The notes below the pieces were generated by a model. It ran no database searches and was not told the DNA's origin. It worked only from the letters and a program-made list of their open reading frames with translations. From Casuarina equisetifolia (taxonomy: Eukaryota > Streptophyta > Magnoliopsida > Fagales > Casuarinaceae): DNA of 64,000 nt. Positions 51,686-64,000 of this stretch are shown here, in pieces. The stretch's first letter is position 1, and every line of letters begins with the position of its first letter. Made by a program: the position numbers and the translations under genes. The DNA is taken from assembly GCA_028551475.1 (NCBI GenBank), contig CM052362.1, positions 18,148,021-18,212,020 of the forward strand, given 5' to 3'.

Positions 51686-54600
51686 CTAAAAGAACTCGCG
51701 GTCGGGGAAAAGCAGAGGAGCCACAAGAGACCAGATGTAGAGTCCAGCAGTTACCCACTCCGTGCATATCCGAACCCAGACTGAAGTCCACCCCACATCT
51801 ATGAGGTCAGAGCTCTCCGATGAGCTCGTCCACCCTGAAAGCAGCATAGCCGAGTACATGCTAGCCAAAGCAAATATCAGATGGAAGAAAGTGTATGAAT
51901 AACTAACTGGACGTGCTTCTGTTTCCTTCTTTGATTCCTTTCCTTCTTCCACTTCTTCTGCTTCAAGAAGAGGTTTCTTCCCACCTGCAACAACATTAAA
52001 CAAAGATGAAGAAATCTATGATTCTTCATGCTGATTCAGTAATTATTACAACCCAACCTAACCCTATATCAAAGTCAATGCAGAATCCTAATTGTATAGA
52101 TCATCTACGAGGGCAGATCATGCCCAGAAAGCCCCCATTTATCAGAAATCAAAGACCAAAAATTCCCACTCCACGTGTTTGCGGCCAGCATCCACAAATA
52201 CAGCAGGAGGTTAGATCAAAAAGCCACATATCAAGACCTTCAAAGTCCTAATACCTTAACAGAATTCTTTGGCCTTGCCTACCCCATCAGTGATTCGCCA
52301 TGGATCACCAGAGACACAAAAAGCACCTTTTAAGTATATACCGCAAATTGATATGAGAAAAGTCTATTAGGATGGTTCCAATTTCTTTGTTCTACCTTAT
52401 TGTAGAATAAGGTTTTGCTTCTTTCCTTTGTTGAATATCCACTATTTTGAGTTGCCAAGGAATAAAAATAAAATAAAATGTTAATAATTGCATTCAAAAA
52501 GTAAATTCCATACAACCAGGAGTACCTGTCTTAGGTGAAGATGGTGGTGATAGAAATGTTGTTGAAGATCCAGCACGGACAGCCGAGTATAGAACGGAAA
52601 GGATAGTTGTAAGCATCCCAAGAATAAGAGTGCTTGTGGTGACTGCCTTTGTTTTATTATGAAGACCATTGCATGCATAGTCACGAGGTTCACTGGCAAG
52701 ACCCGTGTAGCACACATATGCACAATAAAGAGATATCACAGAAGCAGGCAAGAGGCTGCCATTTATCTGTTTGAAATTATTTGTCAATATCATCTCGCAA
52801 GTTGATAAAAAACAATTCTCTAAAGTTAACATTCAGTAAGAGGTCACCCTCTGGCACACGCCTACCCAATTACTAGTTTGAATTGTGGTGCCTAACATGT
52901 ACACAACGCAATTTAACCAACAAGGGAATATTGCTAATTAGCATTGAAAAACAATCAAATACTCTCCATGTAACAAGTGTAGCACAGAAGAAATGTCCCT
53001 GAAATACTTTGCGGGCTAAAAAATTGCAACCACTGGATGCCAATCTGATGTCATGAAACATTACAAACATAGCTCAGGTCCAAGGCTAGATTCACTGTAT
53101 TAGGATTAGTGATGCAATTCATAATTTTGGTCTAATTAAATAAGTAGACTATTCTAGAGCTCATTTTATCTGTCTTAGACCAAAATCATTGTCAGAAAGC
53201 TAGCTGAGAGAAGGTTGACATTTTAAAATATTCCATACATCATAGAGAATCATAGTTGCCAGTGGTGTGATTATTTCAAATAAAACAAAATAGTTTCACA
53301 TGCAACAGGATCCACCAAATTTAGAGAATTCACAAAGCAAGTACAATGCAAATAATGCCTGACGACATAATGGGGATGCTGAACACAATTACATCTGAGG
53401 CAAAGAAAACATACAGGGAGATGTCATCTTCCATCTGTAAGAAAGGAAGGATACCAATAATAATTTGAACACTAGGCTTACCGTAGGATGCAATGCAATA
53501 ATTCCAAGTGCAAAGGCCAGAATCATGGTCATGACAAGGAAGAAGACATTGAGGCCACAGTCTTGGCCAGAAGGGTCGAACCAAATGAAAAGAATTCCTG
53601 AAAGAGTATAGGCCCCAATGTAGCATAAAACTGACACTGCAAGTAAAGCAATATACCTGAAACAAGCCATAGATAAGGTTAGAAGTCAAAAGAAAGCAGT
53701 GGAAGAAAGTTTATGAAATTTAGAAACTTGAACCCACCACTTCTGGTCATCTTTCTCGACCCAAGCATCATTCCATGCGTGTGTACAGTCTAGTAAGATA
53801 ATCACTTGAACTAATAAAAATAACCCTGCCCCAAATTTTGATAACGTTCCTGCAAGTACGCACAGATAAATTGAGGAAACATGTCTCTGGAAAGAATGAA
53901 TAGTTCTGACTCCTTAGTAACAAAGCCATGGAAATGATGGCAAAACAGTCAGCCTTTGGGGATAGAATTATAACTATAGAAAGAAACTAGACACGTAAGG
54001 CCTCTGGCCACCTTTGCACTCTCCTTTAAGGCACTTGTGTGGTGCCTTCAACTCTCAAATAAAGAAATGCGATGCATGTTTTCCCAAAAGATAGCCACCT
54101 AACTAATCCATCAAAGCTGGGGAGAGTAATAACCTCGAAGGTAGGAAGTTTATTTGATCATCAAATGGATAGATGGTTTTTCTTTATTGCAACAAAATAT
54201 GATGTTACTGCGCCATCTTCTGTTGCCAAAAGGAAAGCAATTTTTCACTTTATGTAGAACCGTAAGAGATCCCCCAAATGAATATAAAGATGGTTGAACC
54301 CAAACCAATACCTTAGTCCCTAAAGTGCTAGGTTCAAATCACCCCATTCCCCCTTTACATACTTAAAAAAGAAAGAAAACGAAGATGGTAATCTCAGGAA
54401 AGCCATGCATCCCATGTATGGACTTAAAAGTAGTACAATGACTCTTTACCATGCATGACAGCCATAAAACCCAAGCATTGAAAATTCCTTGTGTTTCTTG
54501 CTCTACAGACACATATTATGTATCACAGCACGAAGAAGACTGTTCTCAGGTCTATGTTAGTTGCTATGAAAGTGATTTATATATACTCATTCAATCTCAA

Positions 54601-55684
54601 TCCAAATTGTTTAAGCAGCCAAAGAACCTCTGATAAATGTCTTCCACGTGGCATGTGTAAAGCACACAAATATTCCAAGACTAGGTTTACACAAGCCCCA
54701 ATGAAACTTGGCTAATATAACAATCTATCTAAAGTGAAAGAAAAACTTACCATAGATGGAAATGACGACATTAGGAAGGAAAAACATGAGGACTACAAGC
54801 AAAAGCCAGATTACCATCTTGGCAATCCATCCACCATGGTGCCATGAATCCCGCCTGTCATTCTGGTCCTTTATACCGATCATTATGAGGGCCAAAATTG
54901 CAAAGAACAAGAAGTTCCCCAAGCTCACACGAAGGACTGCTTGTATTTGAAACCATTCTTTTGTGTGAGTTGAAGTGTTTATCCCTGTTAACGAACAAGG
55001 AAGGAAAAAGTCATAAAAAATCAACGGAAAAATCAGAATACTTATTTTTGTGATTCCTAAAGTAAGCGTATCCTTAAATTTGAAAGTAATCTCGACAAAG
55101 GAACTCTAAAATGTCCTCACAGAAGTTTGGTCGTTTCGACTAGTCATAAAATCTGAAAACGATGTAAATTATTTGAAATGCTTCAATAATAAATGAAAGC
55201 AAAATAAGCCAATCCAGGAAATTTAGAATTTGATGCAAAGAAACCAAAACGTTGAGCCATAAAAGAAACATGAAATCCAGACATACAAGAGCTAACCCAC
55301 TATTGAGAATCGAGCTAAACAAACCCAATTAGAACATCTCAACAAAGAAACATCAAACCAAACCAACAAGCCAATTTGATACAAAACATGTCCTATTAGG
55401 AAGCAAGTTTGAAACCGAACAAACCCAGTTCGTATATTCAACAATTTCACACGCGGCAAATGAAAATCAGGTCGGAAATGGAAGAGGAGTAGCGAAGAAT
55501 CGAACCTACATGGGATTTTCTCCAAGAGAGGAGCTCCAACTTCCCGGAGAATCCAGGAGACGAGTAACGATATACCGAAGAGACCACAATACGCAAGCCT
55601 GGCCGAGCGTTTAGAGATTCCAGAGGCCACTGAGCTGCAGAGACCGCAGGTCAAAGATGCACAGCACGATGCACAGCACGTCAT
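51686..55684 (-). CDS. Serine incorporator (Serinc/TMS1/TDE1) family membrane protein
   Basis: Multi-pass membrane protein. Serinc family members were proposed to aid serine incorporation into phosphatidylserine and sphingolipids, and the plant role is little defined. Six exons on the minus strand: 55684-55510, 54984-54751, 53849-53738, 53656-53482, 52766-52526 and 51984-51686. Total 1236 nt, 411 residues, the usual family length. All introns are GT-AG and phase-consistent. The N terminus is Cys-rich (MTCCASCCASLTCGLCSS). Around ten hydrophobic segments follow, with family signatures EWFQIQAVLRVSLGNFLFF, HAWNDAWVEKDDQKW, LFIWFDPSGQDCGLNVFF, INGSLLPASVISLYCAYVCY, SSTTFLSPPSS and the end DVGWTSVWVRICTEWVTAG ... 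LLFPDREFF. An acidic cytosolic loop (EAEEVEEGKESKKETEA) lies before PVSYSYTFFH. It appears intact. Confidence 0.92.
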
Positions 55685-58600
55685 CTCCCACCCTCACCCT
55701 CTCTCTGGAAAGCTCTGGGTTTAGTCTGTGACGACTGGTAGAAGAGTTTCGTCGATGTTTTGGTACGGGACTTGAAACATTAATAGTAATTTCCCTTCTG
55801 ATCTGATCAGGTTTATCCACATGCAAAAGTCAACCTCTTCTTTCTTCGTCATTGTCTTTGTCATCCATCAGCAAGATTGGAGCCCATGTTTTTTTGTTTG
55901 TTCGTTTGTTTTTTTTTTTTTTTTATTATTATTACAATATCCAATTCTGTGTCGGATTTCAGATTTCACAAGTGGGATTCATTAATTTACAACTTGAATT
56001 AGTTGGCTAGCAACTTTTTTTTTAGGTCAGTTTGGTTAAGGCTAATTTTATTTTTTACATTAAGTATTGTGAAAAAGTTTTTTTGTTTAACTAAAAACTC
56101 AAATCTTAACCTTACAATTGTAGAGCCCAGAGGGCTCAGGCCATGAAACTGATGAAACTAAGTCTTTTCTGTCAAGGTTTTGGGGTTTCAAACATTGCCC
56201 AGCTAGCCGGTGGACAAGCAATCAGATACTTGAGGGCTTAGGCCCAATTTGTCATGGTTTAAGTAAAAGGCTCCATGGCTTTTTGTGTGGACCAAATGGG
56301 CGACAAATGTTAAAAGCGGTATCTTTTTAATCCAATATGAGCCCATTGAATATGCCTGACAGAAGATTGCAGGATGCGAGGATATAGAATGTACCATTGT
56401 GTGAGAACCTATGCCATGGCTCAGGTATTCTTTTCGTGCATGCAGTCTCTCGATTTTGTACTTGTAAATTGCCAAGCCTCCAACAGGGATCCTACAGGCT
56501 TGGAGTCCCAACGTTAAGGCCACTTTTCTTTTGTCCAATTTCGCTGCTCGAATCACGTTGACAGACGTAGTTTTGCTTGAGTTTTCTTGTACATGATCCT
56601 TACTGAACGGGGTCCCCAATCCTCCTTAATAGAGCTCTCCCACTCTCTCCAAGTATGTTTAAAGTGAATGTCGTGATCCTGGTGTCAGTCTTAGTTGGTC
56701 ACATCTTGAAGTACACACACCAACCACTAACACTAGTACTCCCAAAACCCAACAAGACGCAGCCAATGTCAGTCCACCATCTGGGTATTTTCTCCCTTCG
56801 ACGTTTCAGCTTTCGAGAAAAGCCAACACTTGTGACGTTCCAAGCTGTCCGCAATTCCGTGTGACCCTCCCGTCATCTAGACGAAAGATTTTCAAGAGTC
56901 GGGGCCCCCAAAACCATCCTCTTCCTCCACCTTAGGAGCCATATTAGCTGGATTCTCGCACCCAAATCCCACAGGTCCACACCCGTTTGTCATGCCATAG
57001 AATCTTATCTTCAAACGATTTTGGCCGAGGATAAGGTTTGAGAGCTTTTGCTTACCAATCTTTGTCGAGGCAATCAAACATGACTAGACGGCCGGAAGGC
57101 GATGTCCATGTTCAAGTTTGTTGAGTGTGCTCTAACCATACATCGTCTTTTGTTAAAGTCCTCGACCCATGATTGAAACCAACGAAAGCTCATCAGTAAG
57201 ATCATGGGGGCAATATCCGATTTGATGTAGACAGTTCACGTGAAGTTCTTGTGATACTTTGAAGATAGATCAGCTCTAATAGGTCCAGTATAGGTACTTT
57301 GCTTCTGTCATTTGCTTTAAAACGAAAAGACTGAGCTGAGAAACAGCCAATCCTGTAGGGTTGGCAACTGTTGCTTAAGATAAGATTTCATGGTTTTGTA
57401 CTTGGAACTACTTTAACAAACAGGGCGACAATAGTCGATGGCTGGCTAGATTTTAAGATGTTTAAGTAGACTTTAGAGGGGAAGAGTGCAAGTGACGTCA
57501 ATGCGTTGCTAGGTACAAGTGGACCTATGAGATGACTTTGAGGGGTACATGTGGATCCAATCGGGTGGAGGTGTAATCTGATGCCCCATGGGATTTCATC
57601 TCCATAAATTGGACTCCGAAGTCTGAGGATGCCGAGAGTAATCAGAGTCCACGGAAAATATGGGAAGAAGGTTTGGAAAGTGGAAGAGAATGGTAAGACA
57701 GCTAAGAGGGAAGCTCTATATTATGAGGGTCTGCATCTCTATGCTTCTTTGTTGGCACAAGTACTCTTAGCAAGAAGCTCGAATTCTAGTGTTTTCAAGG
57801 AGTATTACATTTCCTTGCGTTCTTCATAGTTGATCTGTTTAGTTATCCTACGATGTTGCATTTGCTCTATTTGTGTCATCAGCTTCTAAAATGCAAGGCG
57901 TAAACAGAGCAGGGCCAGATCAACAGATACATATCTTACTTGCAAAAATTACTTGCTGAAAGCAGTGTAATATCCTTACATGCAAATGTGTTATGTATGT
58001 TAAACGACGTAGCTTTCTAGGGCAACTGCATGCAGGTCCTTGAGTTTCCTCTTCATTCCAGAAGTTTCAACTACTGCTGTAGTCCATCTTTCCCTAAATA
58101 CATAATTAAGATCATTGCCATAAACTTTGCCAGTGCCATGAGTTTACTGTTGTTTTTATATTGATTAATGTCTTATTGTTAACCTGGCCTACAGAGATGG
58201 AAGATGAAATGCCCTTTTTTTTTTTTTTTCCTTGAAGTGGGTATGCCTGCTTTGTCTATTGTCCATCATAAAGGCATGGATGTCTGCATCTTGATTCGAG
58301 GGCTTTTCATTTCTTCACGAAATGAACAAATAAGTAAATTAAACTTTTATTTTATGCTTGAAGAAACAATAATCACGACTCAGGCCCTTTCTGCTCGAGT
58401 ATGGGACTCAGATTACAGCTCTGGCTTGGTCTTCGATTCAGTGTTGAGAATCTAACCCATGCTATTTCTCGAGTTTCAAGTTCATACGCGATGAACCAAG
58501 GCCAGAGCACCTCCTTTTCTTGAGCTCTTTCAAACAAAACCAAGACCCACTTCTCCAATCCATCAACTGCAATTTGTTCAGAAGTCTCCTGATGATGCAC

Positions 58601-60394
58601 CTGGTAAGAGTATGAATGGCCCAACCAAAGTGACCTTTCAAGTGCTCTGCCAGCCACTATCTTATTCTTGAAAGACAGACTCCCCTTTAGTTAAAGATGA
58701 GTTAGGTGAGTAAATATGAAACAAATGTGCTGTACGACAAGCATATTTTGTGGCACTAAAGAAGGTAAAGGCGTAAAAGGTTCATGGTCCAAATGTGAAA
58801 CCTAGAAGAATGTGTGCCCGTTTGTTTTGTAGCTTTTTAACATAATCAAACCATCCAATGGTATGTCCAAAGGGGTCCGGAAATGCAGGCAGCACCGCTG
58901 CAGCGGGTTCTGGTTGGCTATTTTGCTGTGTGATAAACTGTGGGAAAAAATAAAAGCCCTGTTGAGACAAGGGACAGTCTTCGAATCAAATTGAGATGAA
59001 TCAGGACCAGTCCTTTTCCAGGGACGTTGGGAAGGAGACAACCTGATGGCTCTGCTTCGTCATTTTCGATAAACCGGGACCCAGTTCGGTGCCAACACCT
59101 GTGTTCCACAGTGTACTGTTTATCACATTACTTCGGACCCTCCGTCTTTAAAAAGCCCGTGTTGTCTAGGCGAAGTGGTAACCCAAAGTTTAGCTGCGCC
59201 TTTAAAATCAATTTTTACTTTCTTTCCGTCGAAGACATTGGGATTCAATGCGGCTCCCGAAGCTCCGGTCATGGCAACGGGGTTCGAGGTACATCCGGGA
59301 GCAGCGGACGCGTCTCTATATCATATGGAAGTGCACCCTCATCCTACTGACAGGGGACCGGCGACATTGATGATTTTGAGGTGGGAGTTCATCCTTTTTC
59401 AAAGACGTCGTCAGGTTCGTGTCAAGGTTGTACAGCTCCGAGTGACTGACCCATATTACGTTTTAAATTGCGGGGCTGAGAACTCCCAGAATTGTGGTCC
59501 GTGGGGCTAGAAACTGAGCACGATGTTTATTAAATGGCTGGGATTGACCAGGCATTCGCGTTAGAAAGACGTACAGGAGTACTTATTTGGGTTTTGGCAA
59601 ATCCAAACGGTTGATTTTCCGCCTACTCTCTTCTTGATTTGGAATTGCTTGGCAGGGCCAGGGCTATTTTTCATCCTAGTGCCTCGATCAAAGTTATTTC
59701 ATTTCATTGCACTCTATCTTACTGAGAGAGAAAGAAGAGAAAAACTGGTTAATCCCATATTCATTGCAGGAAGAGATTAAATTTCAGGCATCTTTAACAA
59801 CGCCTAAAGCTTTCTCCCACCTTTGATTGATCAACTTCGATGTCGTTTCCCTTCTTCCCCAACTTGGTCGTCTCTTTTTCGCTTCTTCTAGTTCCAGTTT
59901 TCAGTTCATAGAGAATTTGGAATACAGTTAATAGAAGAGAATTCAAGGACGAAGTACCCGGAAGTTTTTTTTTAAGGCTCAACAACACTATCTCACCCGC
60001 TCAATAAAGGAAATAAAAAAACAAGCATGTGCTTCAATAGCGTTCATTTTTGGATCTCTCCTTTCTCCTGTCCTCAAAACTAAATTGAGCACCAGCTCAA
60101 GATGTTTGTAGTACTAATATGAAGTACATTCAGCTCTGAGAAAACATACTAAGACCAACCGATGTGAATATAATCAAGCAAATAATCACATAGCCTACTG
60201 ATTAAGCAAAAAAATCTAAAAATTTGCATCATTTATTGCTCTCTCCCTCCGATCAACCAACAACGCCCTTTCAGTGGAAATAGTAACTGCTCCCGTAGTT
60301 ATGATAGCGATCAAGACGACCTAACAGCAGTATACGTTCATCTCCTATTCCCGTGACGAGGTTAGCCAGGCGTCCCTTGTGAAATTGTAGATAT
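55685..60394. other. Long intergenic region without a recognised gene
   Basis: The left 200-300 bp should be Serinc promoter and 5' UTR, and a poly-T run lies at about 55908-55924. ATG-initiated ORFs at 56203-56619 (-, 138 aa), 57629-57829 (+, 66 aa, starting MPRVIRVHGKYGKKVWKVEE), 58373-58657 (-, 94 aa) and 59175-59510 (+, 111 aa) have no family I recognise. None shows a signal peptide or obvious domain. They may be chance frames or small lineage-specific genes, and I do not call them. The right end is the 3' flank of the DUF21-CBS gene. Confidence 0.5.
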
Positions 60395-63300
60395 TCAACC
60401 ATCCTCCGCAGATTTCTTTTGGCTTTGGCCATGCTTGCCTTGGCTCACCTGAGGAATAATTGCAAGAAAAGGCAGTAAGACACCCTGGTAGGGGTAAATA
60501 ACGATGTTTTGCAATCACAGTGCCGCAGAAGGAAACCAAGCTGAAACATCCTAATATTCATTTTTGCTTACAGCATTATATTCTGCAATAGTTCAAAATA
60601 TAATCTTATATTTCTCTAGACAGATAACACAATTATTTGGAAGTGATCTACTTCTTGAATGTCAAGCAAAAATGTCCATACACTGATAGCAGAATATAAC
60701 GGCTACCAACCTGTGCCCCATTATAAATTTCATATTTCCTTATTTTCAACTAAACCTTTATATATTTAGTCAGTGGATTTATAGTCTTTCGAATATTTCA
60801 AAATATGGTCAAAAAGATGACTCCACTATAATAAGTGTGCCTGGGCTCAGTCCTAAAACCATTATCAGCAACCCAGATACTCATTGTAACTCATCAGTTT
60901 ACCTTAATACGTGTTCTGAGAACAGGCAATTGGTAAACACTTCTTTTGATCCCTACTATAGTTCAAAGAAGTCTTTACCTATTTACTTGTAGTAAAAACA
61001 AGTATAATTGGATTTTCTTTCTTTTATTTCCCCTTGTACCATCTTCATAGCACCTGGGTCTAAACAGTTGATTTTGTAAACTTATGATGACGTCTTCACA
61101 TTGGGCATAGTTTTGTTTTTATTTTATTTTATTTTTCACTCTTTCACTAATCTGATAAAACAGAAGCACAATATAATAATACAGAATAAGATGGGGTAAT
61201 AAACACTTACTAGTACTTTATGGCTTGTTAACCTCCTAACTGATGGAGCTCGTGCCACTGATGAAGCAGCTGCAGCTGCAGCAACACGGATTCTGCAAAG
61301 AAAATTACATCACAAAAACATGCAATGATATTCAATTTTTTTTCTTTTGACAATTCCATATATTCCTGCAATTGAATGTTTGTAGCTAAAAACCCTATCA
61401 TACCGGTTATGGACATCAACATATTCATCTGTCTCATCCACAATTTCCTCCTGCAGTAGTTGACGAAATAACCATTCAACCTATTGCTGACCAAAGAACA
61501 TTACAAACTGAAAAGAAGTAGATAAAATAAGGGATGTGCTTTGCCTGCAGAAGTTCTTCAAACACATCTTCCAGGGTGATGATACCGATGACTTCACCAT
61601 CTTCAATGTCTTCTGACGAATGAGCCAAACCATTTGTTGTTGCATCAATACGTTGTGAAGAGGGTACACTATTCAACTTGGTAGCCCTTGAAGACCGGTC
61701 AATCTCAACAACAACACTGTCAGAAGATTCGTCCTGCTTTGATAATAAAGGAGTTGTCAGTTGGGAGTTTTCATTGCTGACTTTGTCCGCTTCTGACTTT
61801 TCTCCCTCAACAGTTGGAGGAAGAGCCTTGCTTCTCCCCTTAGCCTTCACCACAGCTGCCATATGACTGCTACCCTTTTGAAACTCATTCAATATATCAT
61901 ACAGAGGCATATCAGCTGGAACCCTGGGGACATCCCACACATTAACACTTAATATCTTTACTTAGTTCTGAAAGAGAGACTATAAACATGTCTAAATATA
62001 AATCTGCACACCGTGGGATTCTACGGATGGAAACAGCACTGACAGGGGTCTCTGTTTCAGGTCGTACGGTGAGTAGGCTCTTCACCTAATCCCAGAGAAG
62101 AAAAGCAACAGAGAAATCAGAAAACCTCTAAAACCAGAATTAAGTATGCAAACCAGTTTTACGTTCCAACCCACCAGTAAAAGTCCAATTATATTCTTTG
62201 GACTCCCAGAATAGACGGGAACCCGACTGTGACCACGAGCGAGAATTTTTCCCATTGCTTCCCTGAGTTATTAAAATTGAGATAAGAAAATTCGTTAAGG
62301 TAAAATTGTGCACTAGCATTCAAGAAGTTCCAGTAAGAAAGGGCATGCTAATCTAATCTAATAGATGTTTGTTCAATGTGTGACAGTTTATCATTATAAC
62401 TAAAAAATCAAGAAGTTCCAGTAAGAAAGGACATGCTAATCTAATCTAATAGATGTTTGTTCAATGTGTGACAGTTTATCATTATAACTAAAAAATTAAA
62501 CCAAATTCAACAAGTCCAAATTATGCACAACTATCCCAATCTTGTTTTTTTTTTAAACATTTTGTTTTCATATACATCTAACAAAATCTGCTTCTCTTTT
62601 TAACATTTTATTTCCATAGCGTGACAACAGAACAATGACTTGGTGCTCATTTATTCTAACAAGTTCCTGAAAAAGAAAACTAATTATAAAAGAACAAATT
62701 TCACTCTTAGCTGTAACATGAAAAGTCAAATTTAAAAAGAAAATTTTGTCCTTGTCATCTTGAGAGTGAAGATGGATCAAGAAGAAGAAAACTAATCTCA
62801 ACACAACTGAATCAGGGGTAGAAGTTACCAATCCAACTTCGAATTCACATCCAAGGAAAAGGTGGATTCAATGGGTGTCATAGCCTCCTCAGCAGTCTGA
62901 TTAAAAAGAAAAACAAAACAGAAAGTGAGTCCGAGATCCTGACCAAAATAAATCAAAGGTCTAGGTTATATAGACAACATCATTAAGAAACAGCAAACCA
63001 CAGCCAGCAGAAAATTTACATGCATAGAAATGAACTTCGAAGCACTCACAAATATCATTTCTGAGAAGTCATAGCTAGCTGGTCAAATTTGAAGGAAGAG
63101 AGGGCAGTATACAGATGCAACTTATAAAAGTGTACATAAAACTGCAATGTACTCTTAACTATTAGAGCATCTGATCCCTCAATCCAACTACGGGTTATTT
63201 TCTGAGCTGCATGCTAGAACCTTTGATGTTGATAATAATTTTCTAAGCCAGAAGCAGCTAAGAAGGATGAGCTACACAACAATAGATAAACAGCTTCTAA

Positions 63301-63625
63301 GATACGAATTCAAGTTACATTGTTTACCTTTTCAGTTAAGTCTAGTGCGCCACTAATAATTGTGGTTTCATCATGTGTGAGTTCACCTCCTTTCCCAGCC
63401 TGATCATAACAAGAAAACATGACAAAGGATGGATAAGAAAGACTACATATATTTTGGACGTTTCAGCATTCTAGACCCACTATAATGGTTTTACTGGCAA
63501 TAATTACAGTGCTTTATGATATTTGCTCCAAAGTGCCTTACCTCCTTGCCGTGAATGGAGACTAGGGCTTTCAGCTGAGCACGCCTAAACAAGGCTTCAT
63601 TATGACCTAGTACCCAGTCCAGAAT
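60395..63625 (-). CDS. DUF21-CBS domain membrane protein (CNNM/CorC-like), C-terminal part, 5' end off window
   Basis: Partial gene. Nine exons are visible on the minus strand: 63625-63542, 63399-63328, 62896-62829, 62262-62175, 62085-62012, 61923-61545, 61450-61404, 61292-61211 and 60448-60395. Total 948 nt, 315 residues plus stop. The N-terminal DUF21 transmembrane domain lies beyond the right edge. What remains is the linker after it ([44 protein letters not shown]) and a split CBS pair. CBS 1 runs [16 protein letters not shown] to [23 protein letters not shown] 2 runs [25 protein letters not shown] to [18 protein letters not shown], interrupted by a variable Ser/acidic loop. The end is [27 protein letters not shown] ... 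KKSAEDG. CBS pairs bind adenosyl nucleotides, and the wider family is linked to Mg or other cation transport; the plant role is inferred. The intron after ELLQ has a GC donor. Confidence 0.88.
61451..61544 (-). other. GC-AG intron in the DUF21-CBS gene
   Basis: Exon 61923-61545 ends CTGCAG and the next bases are GCAAAG. No GT donor nearby keeps the conserved junction [14 protein letters not shown]. The acceptor CTGCAG at 61456-61451 is standard. A non-canonical GC donor with the usual CAG exon end is therefore inferred. Confidence 0.75.
62321..62496. repeat. 88-bp tandem duplication in an intron
   Basis: Two head-to-tail 88-bp copies, 62321-62408 and 62409-62496, differ at about one base (GGGCATG versus GGACATG). 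They lie in the intron between exons 62896-62829 and 62262-62175, so coding is unaffected. High identity points to a recent event. Confidence 0.92.
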
Positions 63626-64000
63626 CTGAAACACATACATTTGAAGTGTTTAATATATTGACCAACAGACTACAGCAGCAAGAATTAAGAAAGAAGATTA
63701 TCTTCAGCATTATTTTCAGTAAAAGGGTGCTAGATATTGTGTGGAATGTCAGTTACTACTGGCCGACTTCACAATGCATAGACACACCACTATTTTATTG
63801 ACGCATAAAACAAAGGAAGCCAACATTATACTAGAAATTCATTACGCAACTCAAAACTTTTAAAAGAAAGATATTAAAAGGCAATAACAAGTCACTAGCT
63901 TAAGTAGCGGTTTGTGAGACAACATTTCCCACGTATAGAAAAAAGAAATGATTGCTACTTTCTTGTGAACCACCTCTAACATACAGTGAATACCATGTAA
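63626..64000 (-). other. Intron of the DUF21-CBS gene at the window edge
   Basis: No coding segment is recognisable in the last 375 bp. The preceding exon, encoding the end of DUF21, is expected to the right of the window. Confidence 0.6.

Overview
The window is nuclear DNA of a flowering plant, most likely a woody eudicot. The genes carry many GT-AG introns, the protein families are plant types (MED33/REF4, PLS-class PPR, X8, plant Serinc, DUF21-CBS), and the gene-poor stretches are AT-rich and full of decayed LTR retrotransposons. I cannot name the species. There is no CRISPR array, operon or prokaryotic feature. I did not recognise a convincing tRNA or rRNA gene.

Layout, left to right. 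(1) 270-4936 (+): an apparently intact nine-exon gene for the small (R2) subunit of ribonucleotide reductase. (2) About 5.0-8.7 kb: intergenic, with a 12-unit ACCAATC minisatellite. (3) 8695-17790 (+) and 18580-28508 (+): two complete MED33 (MED5/REF4/RFR1) Mediator tail subunit genes in tandem, each with 12 exons and the same intron phases, only 0.8 kb apart. (4) 29589-31691 (-): an intronless 700-residue E-class PPR protein resembling MEF18 (At5g19020). (5) 36658-37311 (-): a small membrane protein resembling At5g19025. The order MEF18 then At5g19025 matches the consecutive Arabidopsis locus numbers, which suggests microsynteny. (6) 37.7-49.2 kb: repeat-rich DNA. It holds a 583-bp insert of organelle-like composition flanked by a 34-bp direct duplication, a decayed Ty3/Gypsy element (39319 to about 45167) with an internally duplicated LTR/leader, and smaller LTR-type remnants. 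(7) 49274-50532 (+): a small secreted X8-domain protein. (8) 51686-55684 (-): a six-exon Serinc/TMS1 membrane protein. (9) 55.7-60.4 kb: intergenic, with only short ORFs I do not recognise. (10) 60395 to the right edge (-): the C-terminal nine exons of a DUF21-CBS (CNNM/CorC-like) membrane protein, whose 5' part lies outside the window.

The genes do not form one pathway. They cover housekeeping roles: dNTP synthesis, transcription, mitochondrial RNA editing, membrane lipid or ion biology, and the cell wall. The two MED33 copies are the one clearly related group. The exon models below were assembled by hand from splice-site consensus and reading frame, so boundaries are inferred but phase-consistent. 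I found no frameshift or internal stop in any of the protein-coding genes called.
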